A stretch of DNA of 64,000 bases, taken from Hevea brasiliensis. Lineage: Eukaryota; Streptophyta; Magnoliopsida; Malpighiales; Euphorbiaceae. The translations under genes were made by a program, and so were the position numbers. The notes below the pieces were generated by a model. It did not search any database. It was not told the origin of the DNA and saw nothing but the letters and a program-made list of their open reading frames with translations. Below are positions 50,180 to 61,973 of the stretch, in pieces; the stretch's first letter is position 1, and each line of letters starts with the position of its first letter. The stretch spans positions 4,216,001 to 4,280,000 of the forward strand of contig NC_079496.1 in assembly GCF_030052815.1 (NCBI RefSeq), in the 5' to 3' direction.

Positions 50180-50594
50180 CAGTTTTGAACTGTGAATTGC
50201 AAAACCTTGGGATCCGTTATTCTCTGTCAATAAATAAGCTTCAAGCCTGACCAAGACATGCAATTCTTTAGGCAGAGCCATCTTCAAAGGAATAGTTGCT
50301 ATCCCTTGTCCAATTACTCAGCCAGCTACAGCATATCCAAAGTTTTCTCTGCATTTATCTTCCCCGGATTTTTGCCTAACATAATTGAATCCGAATGAAC
50401 GATCATCCAAACACATGGAAGAATGCCATGGATGAGGTATGACCACCTTTTCAAAATGTGCTAATGCTTTTTTCCCTGGAAGTTACCGCGTCCAATCTCA
50501 TATTCCAGGCAACTCTATCATTCCTGGCCCACTTCAGGAAGTCGTTGACGTCAGAAAGCTTGAACGGACGAAAGGAAATTCTTGATGGATTCAT
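50180..50594 (-). pseudogene. GNAT acetyltransferase pseudogene, degraded
   Basis: Starts at ATG 50594 (MNPSRISFRPFKLSDVNDFLKW). An extra A in an A run (plus-strand t run near 50467-50474) shifts the frame after TSRE. A TGA at 50318-50320 replaces the residue before the acetyl-CoA loop. About six codons are missing after KMAL, and homology fades after GSQ. It is the most degraded copy that still keeps its start. Confidence 0.87.
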
Positions 50595-51034
50595 AATTGA
50601 GCCTATTAGTCGTAAATTCTATTCAACATTATTCATCCATCTAACTTTCTTCTTCTGACTAATCTGATCCAAACTTTCTTGCTAATTAACATGATTCATC
50701 TTTTATTATAGTACATAGGAGGAATATATTGATTTTCTTGCAGTGATCAAAGCTAAATATGGGGGTTCTATTTTTTTAAATTGAGCAAGAATAAGGTGAA
50801 GATATAAAATCCATTTTCTTGACAAGTGAGGAAGAGTATCTGGTTTGAAATTGGGATGCACATAATGCAGCCTCTAAGCTGTTGGAAATCATTTCCCATA
50901 AATCTCATAAATGGAAGAAAATGTGGTTGATGCAAGCAATAACAAAAAAGAAGAAAGCAGAAGGCAACCATATTTATTAAAAACAGGGTGTTATTTACAG
51001 ATTTTTCACAGAAGGATGGTTTCAACCATATGGG

Positions 51035-51549
51035 TTACAAAACCTTGTCTGTTGACAGAAAACTATAGATAAACAAATCTCTAATTTCACCTTTACAACA
51101 TGTATATTTTCTTAACAGACCTTCTTTCAAAAATCCAACCTTCTCTACTACCCTTTGAGAACCCTTGTTCTCTACCTCTACAAGAGCTTCAAGCCTTACC
51201 AAGTCAGGTATATCTTGAAATACTCTCGACACAGCCATCTTCACTGATACTGTGGCTATCCCTTGTCCCCAATACTCAGTAGCTAACGCATACCGATGTT
51301 TGCTCTACACCGACCATCACCTGAGAATTGCCAGACAGAAATATATCCAATTGAACGATCATCCAAACATATAGACCGACGCCATGGATGGGGGATGGCA
51401 ACCTTTTCAAGATGTTCTAGTGCTTCTTCCCTGGTGGTAATGGAATTCCATCTCAGATCCCAGGTTACTCTATCATCACTGGCCCATTTCAGGAAATCGT
51501 CAACATCAGAAAGCTTGAAGGGACGAAGGGAAATTCTTGATGGATCCAT
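51035..51549 (-). pseudogene. GNAT acetyltransferase, single-base-deletion pseudogene
   Basis: Homologous to the intact copies from MDPSRISLRPFKLSDVDDFLKW (start 51549) to SFLSTDKVL. It is 515 bp instead of 516: one T is missing near 51292, after RCRANIG, so the frame is lost just before the acetyl-CoA loop and ends in GMR-stop. Everything downstream is preserved in the other frame. A translation from 51244 could still give the C-terminal third, but without the full catalytic core. The single lesion implies very recent loss; a sequencing or assembly error is possible. Confidence 0.88.
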
Positions 51550-52110
51550 AATACAGGCAATACCAATCTTAGTTGGACAAGATGGATATAGACATAATGA
51601 CAAGAAATGTTTCTTTCTATATGTTCAATGACTCATTTTCAACTTTAAAAACTTCAATTATGGATGATTAGATGCAAGGAAGCCGCATAAAGCCTAAACT
51701 AGCAGACTATAGAACTATATATCAAATCAAGTTGCAATTATTATTTAAACAGAACTAGTTGTGCAAAGCTTACAAGTATTTTGATCATTATATAAAACAA
51801 TGGATTACGTGTGAAGTGCAGTGTGCGCATCAAAACTCCTGTTATATTTAATATTTTTCATTAAAAAAGAAATTATCATCTTGTAGGACCTGAGCATTAA
51901 TCTTTCTCACCAAAGAGTAGATGATCTAATGTGTGGGATACACTTGTAAAGTCCACATCTCTAATCCTGTTTAATAATTTTCGTTATTTAAAGGATATAT
52001 CCTTGCAAAATCAAAAGGCTCTTAGCATCCATGATTTGGCACTTCATCAAAGGAGAAATTCTGTTCCTGTCGCCACTAAAATGCCTCACAGTTAATGCTC
52101 TTTGCGTATT
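51550..52110. other. Intergenic between GNAT cluster and chromovirus LTR
   Basis: Upstream flank of the 51035-51549 copy, then AT-rich DNA up to the LTR. Nothing recognisable. Confidence 0.4.
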
Positions 52111-53858
52111 TGTCAAGATCCAAAATTCTAAACTATGACCGGCGCATAATTTAAGTATTTTTAAATCATGTAAACCTTATCAGAATATCTTGAATGAATA
52201 AATTGTCACTTACTAATCCCAAAAAAATAGACAAAATCCAAATAAACAAAATACTGAATAAACATCATAAATATCCCATAAGTAAACTGTGAAATATCTA
52301 CAAATTTCAAATAAAAACTTAAACTGTTCAATAAACTAAACTAATTATTAGTCCGAGAAAATATAAATTCGGGCATACCATGAGAACAAATCAAAGATTG
52401 TCCCTCTCCAGAAAATGGGCTGAATATTTGGATCAGCTGTAGAATTCTACTGATCTGAAACAGATAACAGACAGAGAAAACGTGGTTTGAGCTAAATGCT
52501 CAGTGAATGATAATTATAGCACACAACGGAATAGGAACAGACAGACGCTTGATTAATTTCACAATAAATTTTCTATTCAATAAAATCATGCTCATGCTAT
52601 CAAAATCATTAATAAAATAATTTCATAAAACATATATATAAAAGAAATTCATTCAATAAAAATTTTATAGTACAGTGCACTGGGGTGATGATACCCCACA
52701 TCACCAAAGGCCAGATGGTAAGTGCGCTACCAGATATTAGATATCTTCCTCCTCCTTCACAGATATCAATGCATATGATACTAATGCAATCCATAAACTA
52801 CAATGATGCATGACTCGACAATGTAACCTAATACCGTGATAGTCCACACGGTGGAGCCAGATAACAGAAATAGATACTGGGCACAGGTACCAATTCAAAA
52901 TAGAAAATCAATTTGTACAAACCAATCAAAATCAACAAAAAAATTTCAGATAGCAAATAATAACTGATAGTGTAATTTCAATAGTTTATTTCAATAATTT
53001 CAGAGAGTCAATAAGATCAAATCAATCTCAAATCAATTCAATGTAATATATCGGTAAATTTTATAGTCAAATATCAATCAATATAAATACATTAAAGGCC
53101 TGTTCCCAGAATCTTAATGGCTTTAATTGAGAGATAGTTGACAAAATCAATTATTTAATCAAAATCAAAATAAAATTCAATAATAAAATAAAACTCTAGA
53201 AAATCACATGTAAAATAATTGTTAAAATATTGATTTAAAATTTCATTTAATAACAAACTTAATGCTAAGAAATTTTAAAAGGGACTAAAACGGTGTCATG
53301 TACTATAATTACTACTCACCTGGAACCTCCAAGACAATAGTTATTTTCAATGGAAGAGAGACAATTTTAACTGACAGATTGAATATTCGAACCTCCTTGA
53401 AAATAGAATCGAAAGTGATGAATAGAAAAGTAAAAATTTAGGGATTCTCTGCACACATCAGATTATAAATCGTAAATATTTATATATTTATATATATATA
53501 TATATACATATATAACAATAAATAAAAGATGATGAAAATACCTATTGAGAGTATTTGGTAGAAAAAAGAGGTGACAAACAGGTTTTGAGAGTAAAGTTTA
53601 GCAGAAGAGATGATTAGGGTATATATATTTCAAGAGTTCTATTAGGTGTAGAATGTGATAAGAGTTATTATTGAATTGGGTTGTTCAGATTACATATATA
53701 TATATATATATATATTTAATTTCAAAAATAATATATATATAAAAAAAATAAATAAGCAGGTCATCCAATAAAATATTCCTTTTTTTTAGATAAAGATATT
53801 AAATTATTATTCGCTAATTAAAATAAATAAATAAATAAATAGATATTGGCTTTCCACA
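52111..53858 (-). repeat. Chromovirus 3' LTR (minus copy), 1.75 kb
   Basis: In element sense it starts TGTGGAAAGCC and ends ...TTGACA. Large parts match the reverse complement of 60574-61971, for example the ACTGATCTGAAACAG and CTCAGTGAATGATAATTATA blocks. It is about 350 bp longer than that copy because of indels in the middle. Confidence 0.8.
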
Positions 53859-54008
53859 TACTTCCCCCCTTGAAAGAAATTCGATCCCCGAATTTAAACA
53901 GACAAAATTCTAACCTGAATGATCAAATAAGTGAGGATATTTGGTTTGCATTTCAGATTTTGCCTCCCATGTGGCCTCACTACTTGTGTGATTATGCCAC
54001 AAGATTTT

Positions 54009-54546
54009 TGTGACACCCCTTACCTGTCTACAGTGTAGCGAGTAAGTTATGTCACTCAGTGTGCTGGAGCACCAATTTATATTTTATGTTATATAAATTA
54101 TTTATTTAACTGGACAAGTTGGCCAAAAATCGTCTCTGACGACGAAATGACCAAAATGCCCTCTGTTTGGCTTAACGAGCCAAAATTGTGTGTACCTATA
54201 GAAAAATTTTTCTAAGCATTTTCTTGGCATTCTAATGCCATAAGAACCTCAATGACCCTTCTCTGGAGTCCTAAAAATTATTTTATAATTTTTTCCCTGG
54301 GTCTAGGGTTATTAACGGCCTTCACCGTCACTTCCTCTTCGGGTTACTCATCTCTGGGGTTTCAGCTCGTTTAACCTTAGTGTATTTCGTTTCTAAAAAT
54401 TTTCCTTGATTGTTATGAGCATTATTTAGTTTCTTTATAACTCCTCACTCTAGTCTATTTAAAATTTCAAACATTCTAGCTTCTCAGACCGACATTGGTC
54501 ACCAGAACAGTAGACTGTACGGACTAGCTAAAGTGAAGATGTTACA
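54009..54546. mobile_element. Internally deleted solo LTR inserted in chromodomain-coding sequence
   Basis: A 538-bp LTR, TGTGACACCCC ... GATGTTACA, in a short duplication with one mismatch (ATTTT at 54004-54008, ACTTT at 54547-54551). It matches both ends of the 3.15-kb LTR at 56511-59663 but lacks about 2.6 kb of the middle. The breakpoint near 54074-54085 shows the short homology ATTCAT-TTTTA in the long copy. Confidence 0.82.
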
Positions 54547-55162
54547 ACTTTGACCAAAGCCACTTCCCTAGACCGGATTTTCCTAATTTGTCGATCTAAA
54601 ATCTTTACTGGTTGCTCCTCATATGACATATCATCCCTAAATTGTATGGTCTGAGGTTGCAAAACATGAGATGGATCGGGTACATACTTTCTAACCATAT
54701 AGATATGGAAAACTGAATGTACATGTGCAAAACCAGGTGGAAAGGCTAAACGGTAAGCAACTGCTCCAATTCTCTCCAAAACTTCAAATGAACTAACAAA
54801 ACAAGGACTAAGCTTCCCCTTCTTCCCAAACCTCATGATTCCTTTCATAGGTGAAACTTTCAGAAATACATGATCACCAATCATAAACTCTACATCTTTA
54901 CGCTTAGGGTCAGCATAACTTCTTTGTCGACTTTGAGCAGTCAAAAGTTGATCACGAATTAGTCGAACCTTCTTTGAAGTTAATTGTATCAACTTTGGTC
55001 TAGTAAGCCTTCTTTCTCCAACTTCATCCCAAGAAATTGGTGACCTACACTTTCGACCATAGAATGCCTCATATGGAGCCATATATATACTTTTCTGATA
55101 ACTGTTATTATAAGAAAACTCCACTAAAGGCAAATGATGATCTCAACAGCCACCAAAATCCA
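54547..55162 (-). pseudogene. Chromovirus integrase C-terminal part
   Basis: Encodes PLVEFSYNNSY, the APYEAFYGRKCRSP block, the SH3-like KGKLSPCF / AVAYRLAFPPG region and RQIRKIRSREVALVKV, where the chromodomain should continue. Translation then runs into the inserted LTR and ends in CVTSSL-like noise. The reading frame is open from 55133 to 54528, so this part is well preserved. The integrase catalytic core is missing because of the truncation at 55162. Confidence 0.85.
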
Positions 55163-56510
55163 TACTGTATCTAAGGATGGGGTGTGCGTTGATAAGAAGA
55201 AAGTTGAGGCAGTGCTTCATTGGCCTAGACCCACAACTGTATCAGAGATTCGTAGTTTCTTGGGTTTAGCAGGGTATTATAGACGGTTTGTTCAAGACTT
55301 CTCTCGTATTGCAGCACCTTTAACTAAGTTGACACAGAAGAATGTGAAATTTCAGTGGTCTGAGGCTTGTGAAAAAAGTTTTCAGGAGCTCAAGACTCGT
55401 TTAACTATAGCACCAGTGTTAGCCCTTCCGTCTGGATCAGGGGGCTATGTAGTGTATTGTGATGCTTCTAGGATTGGTTCAGGATGTGTTTTGATGCAGC
55501 ATGGACGGGTTATTGCATATGCTTCTCATCAGTTGAAAAGACACGAGCAGAATTATCCAACTCATGATTTGGAAATGGCTGCAGTAATTTTTGCTTTAAA
55601 AATCTTGAGGCACTATCTGTATGGTGAGACTTGTGAAATCTTCACTGACTACAAAAGTCTCAAATACATTTTTGACCAATGTGATCTTAATCTTAGGCAA
55701 AGGAGATGGGTAGAATTGCTGAAGGATTATGATTGCACCATACAGTATCACCCTGGAAAAGCTAATGTGGTGGCTGATGTTCTAAGCAGGAAGTCTTCTA
55801 GTAGTTTAGCCCATATATCTACCAAGATGAGGCCTCTGATTGGTGAATTACATGACTTGCTAGATCAAGGAGTAGAGTTTGAAATCATAGCTGGATCATT
55901 CTTAGCACATTTTCGAGTTAGGCCTATCTTTATTGATCGAATTAAGGCTGCTCAGAAGAGTGATTCTCAACTGTGTGAGGTTATAGATAGTATTCATCAA
56001 GGCCAAGCTCAAGGGTTCATGTTGAATGATGATGGAGTTTTTCGTTATGGCACTAGACTTTGTGTCCCCAATGTTGATGAGTTGAGAAGAGAAGTCATGA
56101 AGGAGGCACACCATTCTGCTTACACAGTACACCCAGGTTCAACTAAGATGTACTGTGATTTAAGAGAGCATTATTAGTGGGGTGGCATGAAGAGGGATAT
56201 TGCAGACTTTGTTGCTAAATGTTTGACTTGTCAGCAGGTTAAAGCAGAACATCAGAGACCATCTGGGTTACTTCAGCCGTTGCATATCCCTGAGTGGAAG
56301 TGGGAGCATATTGCCATGGACTTTGTTGTGGGTTTACCTAGTACACGAGGTGTTTACAATGCAATCTGGGTGATAGTGGACAGATTGACAAAATCTGCTC
56401 ATTTTCTTCCTGTGAAGACTACATATGACTTTGCTAAACTTGCACAGTTGTACATAAACAAGATTGTTAGTCTTCATGCAGTTCCAGTTTCCATTGTCTC
56501 TGATCGTGGT
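55163..56510 (+). pseudogene. Chromovirus RT C-terminus, RNase H and integrase N-terminal half
   Basis: The connection domain (SFLGLAGYYRRFV), RNase H ([40 protein letters not shown]) and integrase zinc-binding motif (HHSAYTVHPG, then CLTCQQVK) are clear. The integrase core starts with MDFVVGLPS. A TAG after REHY (about 56175-56177) falls where WWGGMK is usual, so TGG to TAG. The core is interrupted after VSIVSDRG by the inserted LTR. Confidence 0.88.
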
Positions 56511-59500
56511 TGTGACAACCCTTACCCGTCTACAGTGTAGCCGAGCAGGATATGCCACTCAGTGTGCCGGAGCACTAATTCATGTTTTAATTACAATTTA
56601 TCCCTTTTAATTCATTTATTTACAATTTTTGATAAATCTGAATTTTTTCAAAATTTTTATAGAAAATCCTGCAGAGTGCCTGCTGTAAATTGAAAAAATA
56701 GTTCTTCTGAACCTGTTTAAAAACACTTCCAATATAATTTCCAAATCCAAACTCCATTATACACATTTCAAATCAATCTTAAAATCTCAATCTCAAATCA
56801 CAACATTATTTTCAGAATTTTTTTTCTTTTCACTTCATTACTGGAAGCACATTCATAAATATTTCTCAACATAATATACAGAAAATTTCAATAATATGAA
56901 ATTTCATATATTTACATCATCAAATAATTTCAAGAGTTTATAGTTACAATCCCAAAACTAATACAAAATACAAAATACAAAATGCTACCCAAAATCTTAA
57001 TGTCTTACCTTATGCACTGTAGAGGTGAGGTGACTCTGGACTCCGGATGCAGCTTTGAAGGCTCACCCTGTCTGATGTCTGCTGGGCTCCCCAGCTAGGT
57101 CTCTAGTACCTGCGCATAGCAAAAGCGACGCGCTAAGTAATTCTGCTTAGTGGTGACAATATAAAATAAAATAAAATAAAATAAAATAATATGCAGAATG
57201 TGTGTTTACGTTTTTGGGTAGACTTAATTTCTGATATTATTTGCAGTATTATCCGTTTAAAATTTTGTAAGGTTTGTTATCATAGCCCGAGTAAACCATA
57301 CTAGTTGACTGGACTGGATAAATGGGTAAACTGGCACTGGGTACTAAGTACCTCGGACCATCACACCATTGGTCACATTGTATCTCCCGGTGTGCAACAG
57401 AATAGCTAATAAGCTGTAATAATCATTAGGGATAAAACCCGAGTGTAACAACTCAAATAACATAGCCAAAGGCTATTATGTCACAGAATGGTATGGAAAG
57501 CCATGAAATACAGAATGGCGTGAAGCCATATGCAGTACTGCTAGCAGAACCCTATTGGCATGCCAACCTATCCAAACCAATCTTGCTAGGTATACTAGGG
57601 CATTTTACACTTTTAAGTTTCACAATTTTTGAAATTTAAGTTTTAGTGTTACTATTCCATTCATTAGTCAATAAAAATGTTGACTTTTGCATAGGAAATA
57701 GGTACATTAATTCTAATACTCCCAACATACCACATTTTGCATTTTAAATTTGTTGGTATTGAATGCCAATACCATTTCTAAGCTTAATGTTAATTGGACA
57801 GAATTTTCAGTTTTCATGCTTTGTTTTTACTGTTCCATTAGTCATTTTTGCAGTGGGAATTTGGCAAAATGATCAACATGAAAGTTGTTCCTTATTTTGT
57901 CTAGTTGCATTTCCTTTTTTGAATCACTCCATTTGGAGTTTTGTAACTCAAGTTATAGCCCAAAAACCACAATTGACCGGATTAAAATTTTGTCCAGAAT
58001 TTCTGGACTGACCAAATCTACAGTACTTGGAATAGTGATTGCAACTCACTTTTTGAATATGTTCTGGTTATAATTTAGGTTAGGTTTCTCCATGAAAGTT
58101 GTAGATCTATATCTCAGCTTATTTCTGGTAAAATTTCAGGTCAATTGGACATTTCTACACTGAGTTATGGCCAAATGACTTAACACTGTTCATTTGGTCA
58201 TTTTGCCCAGGCAGAATGCAGGTCACCCAGATTAGGGCAAACTTTTGGTCAACTTGGTTTGGTTTTCTGAGTATGGTTTCTTCACCAAAGTTGTGCCATT
58301 ATGTGTCTAGTTTTATTTTCAATTAGCCTTGCACCAATTAAACCTCTACAATTCAAGTTATTGCTGCCCAAACCTGCTGGACTCATGTCCAGTCTTGTAG
58401 CTCACCAAGGGCAGCCACACCAAACTCAAATCCCACTACACAATTCTCTTCATTTTTGATTCAAACCAAACCAAATGGTCACTAATTGACCATCAAAACC
58501 TACTTTCATCATCACATGGTCAAAGTCTCATTTTTCCACCCCAAACCCTAACTCAACATTACAACCCATGCATTATCATTGCATTTCATCAATCCACTTA
58601 AGAGATACATATTGTGGACAGCCATACAAGCATGTTAACTCCATAAAACTCATCATAATCATACCCTAACCAAGGCTACTGAAATTTAGGGATAGCATAC
58701 AAATGGTATTTCATCAATTTCTTTGCCATTTACACTCATTCTTAGTCCTTACACATTAATTTAAAGCGAAAGAACAAGGTTATGTCACTAACCTTTAATG
58801 GAGTGAAGTTTCCCACTTGCTAGGGTTTTTGTTTTCCTTTTCTTTTTTCTCCCAAAAGAATCTCTAAGGTGTAAGAACACTTTTTTGTGTTGGGAGTATT
58901 AGGTTTAGTGAGGTAGAAGCTAGTGAAATCAAGCTTTCAAAAGCTTGAAAATGGGTGGCTATGGAGGAGGGTCACGGCAAAGAAGAAAGAAGAAGAAAGA
59001 GTTCTGAGTTTTTTCATTTTTCTAGCCCATTTTGTCTCTTTTAAATAAGTTTATGCCATATGTCCACATTGGGTTGGTTGGGAGAATCTTAATGACATCA
59101 TTATGATGTCATAAGTCCATTTTCTTTCATTTTCTCATATTTTCTTGTCTATTTAATTGCAATTAAATTTTTAACAACATTTATTCATATTTTATGTTAT
59201 ATAAATTATTTATTTAACTGGACAAGTTGGCCAAAAATTATCTCTGAAGACGAAATGATCGAAATGATCAAAATGCCCTCTGTTTGGCTTAACGAGCCAA
59301 AATTGTCTGTATAAATTGAAAAATCTTTTCATGTATTTTCTTGGCATTCTAATGCCATAAGAACCTCAATGACCCTTCTCTGGAGTCTTAATAATTATTT
59401 TATAATTTTTCCCCTAGGTCTAGGGTTGTTAACGGCCTTCACCGTCACTTCCCTTTTGGGTTACCCATCCCTGGTGTTTCGGCTCGTTTAACCTTAGTGT

Positions 59501-59663
59501 ATTTGATTTCTAAAATTTTTTCTTGATTTTTATGAGCATTATTTAGTTTCATTATAACTCCTCACTTTAGTCTATTTATGATTTCAAACATTCTAGCTGT
59601 CCGGATCGACATTGGTCACTGGAACAGTAGACTGTACGAACTAGCTAAAGTGAGGATGTTACA
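56511..59663. mobile_element. Solo LTR, 3.15 kb, inserted in integrase
   Basis: TGTGACAACCC at the left end and GATGTTACA at the right. It is flanked by GTGGT (56506-56510) and GTGAT (59664-59668), a 5-bp target duplication with one changed base. No protein domain, primer site or polypurine tract is found inside, so it is a solo LTR and not a whole element. Read on the minus strand it starts TGTAACATCCTCAC, which I think is the true 5' end. The short LTR at 54009-54546 is a deleted member of the same family. Confidence 0.85.
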
Positions 59664-60523
59664 GTGATACTTAATTTACTTCTCGATTTTGGAAGAAATT
59701 CCAAGAAGCTTTAGGAACACGAGTAGACTTTAGTACTGCTTTTCAAACTCAGACGGATGGACAGTCAGAAAGGACCATACAGACATTAGAGGACATGCTT
59801 CGTGCATGCGTTATGGATTTTGGTGGCGATTGGGATCATCATTTGCCTTTAGTGGAGTTTGCTTATAATAACAGTTATCAGGCAAGTATAGAGATGGCTC
59901 CATACGAGGCATTATATGGTCGAAAGTGTAGGTCACCAGTTTGTTGGGATGAAGTTGGAGAAAGAAGGCTTACTAGACCAGAGTTGATACAATTAACTTT
60001 AGAGAAGGTTCGACTAATTCGTGATCGACTTTTGACTGCTCAAAGTTGACAGAGAAGTTATGCTGACCCTAAGCGTAAAGATATAGAATTTATGATTGTT
60101 GATAATGTATTTCTGAGAGTTTCCCCTATGAAAGGAATCATGAGGTTTGGGAAGAAAGGGAAGCTTAGCCCTCGTTTTGTTGGTCCATTTGAAATTTTGG
60201 AGAGAATTGGAGCAGTTGCTTACCGTTTAGCCCTTCCACCTGGTTTTGCACATGTACATCCAGTTTTCCATATTTCTATGCTTAGGAAGTATGTACCAGA
60301 TCCATCTCATGTTTTACAACCTCAAACCATCAAATTTAGGGATGATATGTCATATGAGGAGCAACCAATAAAGATTTTAGATCGATAAATTAGGAAACTC
60401 CAATCTAAAGAAGTGACTTTGATCAAAGTCTTGTGGCATAATCACTCAAGTAGTGAGGCCACATGGGAGGCAGAATCTGAAATACGAGCCAAATATCCTC
60501 ACTTATTTGATTCTTCAGGTTAG
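59664..60523 (+). pseudogene. Chromovirus integrase C-terminal half with chromodomain
   Basis: Continues the core interrupted at 56510: TDGQSERTIQTLEDMLRAC with the catalytic Glu, PLVEFAYNNSY, APYEALYGRKCRSP, the KGKLSPRFVGPFEIL region, then a chromodomain-like IKVLWHNHSSSEATWE and a stop at 60521-60523. In-frame stops lie soon after the LTR, after LLTAQS (CGA to TGA) and after KILDR (CAA to TAA). The minus copy at 54547-55162 has Arg and Gln at the last two places, which proves the direction of change. Confidence 0.88.
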
Positions 60524-60560
60524 AATTTTGTCTATTCAAATTAGGGGACCGAATTTTTTT

Positions 60561-60570
60561 AAGGGGGGAA
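60561..60570 (+). other. Chromovirus polypurine tract
   Basis: AAGGGGGGAA lies 3 bp before the 3' LTR start, as expected for the plus-strand primer. The same tract is present in the minus copy (53861-53870). Confidence 0.85.
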
Positions 60571-60573
60571 GTA

Positions 60574-61169
60574 TGTGGAAACCCATATATATTTATTATT
60601 TATTATTATTTTATTTTAATTAGCTAACAGTAATTTAATATATTTATAAAAAATATATATATGTTTTATTGGATGGTCTGCTTATTTATTTTAGATATAT
60701 ATATTATTTTTGAAATTAAATATATATCTGCAATCTGAACAACCCAGGTCAATAATAACTCTTATCTCATTCTACACCTAATAGAACTCTTGAAATATAT
60801 ATATACCCTAATCATCTATTCTGTTAAACTTTGCTCTCAAAACCTGTTTGTCACCTCCTTTTTCTATCAAATACTCTCAACATGTATTTTAATTATCTTT
60901 TAAATTATTATTATATATGTACATATATATATAAATATAAAAAAAATTTACTATTTATAATATGATGCGCGCAAAGAATCCCTAAATTTTTTTACTTCTC
61001 TATTCATCACCTTCGATTCTGTTTTCAAGGTAAAAATTCTCATTCCTTGTTCAATAATGGGTGAATCTAATTTTATTTTCTTTTATTGATCTGTTACAAC
61101 TACTCTATAAATTTATTTTTTATAATTGATATTGAATTTGGTTGATTATAATTACTGTTGGACAATAAT

Positions 61170-61201
<32 letters not shown>

Positions 61202-61971
61202 GACGGGATGGGACTTGCGGATTTGCAGTGGATGAACAGTTATACTATCACGGTATTAGGTTGCATTATCGAGTCATGCATCATTGCCGTTTATGGTTTG
61301 CATTAGTATCATATGCATTGATATCTGTGAAGGAGGAGGAATGTATCTAATATCTGGTAGCGCGCTTACCATTTGGCCTTTAGTAATGTGGGGTATCATC
61401 ACCCTGGTGCACTGTACCATAAAATTTTTATTGAATGAATTTCTTTAATATATATATTTTATGAAATTATTTCATTAATGATTTTGACAGCATGAGCATG
61501 ATTTTATTGAATAAAAAATTTATTGTGAAATTAATCAAGCGTTTGCCTGTTCCTATTCCATTGTGTGCTATAATTATCATTCACTGAGCATTTAGCTCAA
61601 ACCACATTTTCTCTGTCTGTTATCTGTTTCAGATCAGTAGAATTCTACAGCTGATCCAAATATTCAATCCATTTTCTGGAGAGGGACAATCTTTGATTTG
61701 TTCTCATGGTATGCTCGGATTCATGTTTTCTCGAGTTAATAATTAGTTTAGTTTATTGAACAGTTTAAGTTTTTATTTAAAATCTATAGAGACTCCGCAG
61801 TTTACTTATGGGATATTTATGATGTTTATTCAGCATTTTGTTTATTTGGATTTTGTCTATTTTTGGGATTAGTAAGTGACAATATATTCATTCAAGATAC
61901 TCTGATAAGGCTTGCATGATTTAAGAATACTTAAACTATGCGGTCACGGTTCAGAATTTTGGGTTGTTACA
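60574..61971 (+). repeat. Chromovirus 3' LTR (plus copy), 1.4 kb
   Basis: TGTGGAAACCC ... GTTGTTACA. It matches the reverse complement of the LTR at 52111-53858 with indels. It contains a TATA/CA microsatellite near 61157-61200. No downstream target duplication is visible because a TRIM array follows after 2 bp. Confidence 0.82.
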
Positions 61972-61973
61972 AT

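Larger units (their letters stand above)
52111..55162 (-). mobile_element. Chromodomain Ty3/gypsy fragment: integrase end, polypurine tract and 3' LTR
   Basis: In element sense (right to left) it runs from the C-terminal third of integrase (to 54547), through a chromodomain-coding remnant (54003 down to about 53930) and a polypurine tract (GGGGGG, plus-strand 53862-53867), to a 3' LTR (52111-53858). It is cut at 55162, where it abuts an oppositely oriented copy of the same family. The chromodomain remnant is interrupted by a 538-bp LTR of another family (54009-54546). The continuation of this copy is probably the fragment that begins at 62563. Confidence 0.82.
55163..61971 (+). mobile_element. 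Chromodomain Ty3/gypsy copy, 5'-truncated, plus orientation
   Basis: Begins abruptly inside RT (SKDGVCVDKKK), continues through RNase H and integrase, and ends with polypurine tract (60561-60570) and 3' LTR (60574-61971). The 5' LTR, gag, protease and most of RT are absent. The integrase is split by a 3.15-kb LTR of another family (56511-59663). The chromodomain-like end (KVLWHNHSSSEATWE) identifies a chromovirus. Several in-frame stops prevent function. Confidence 0.85.
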
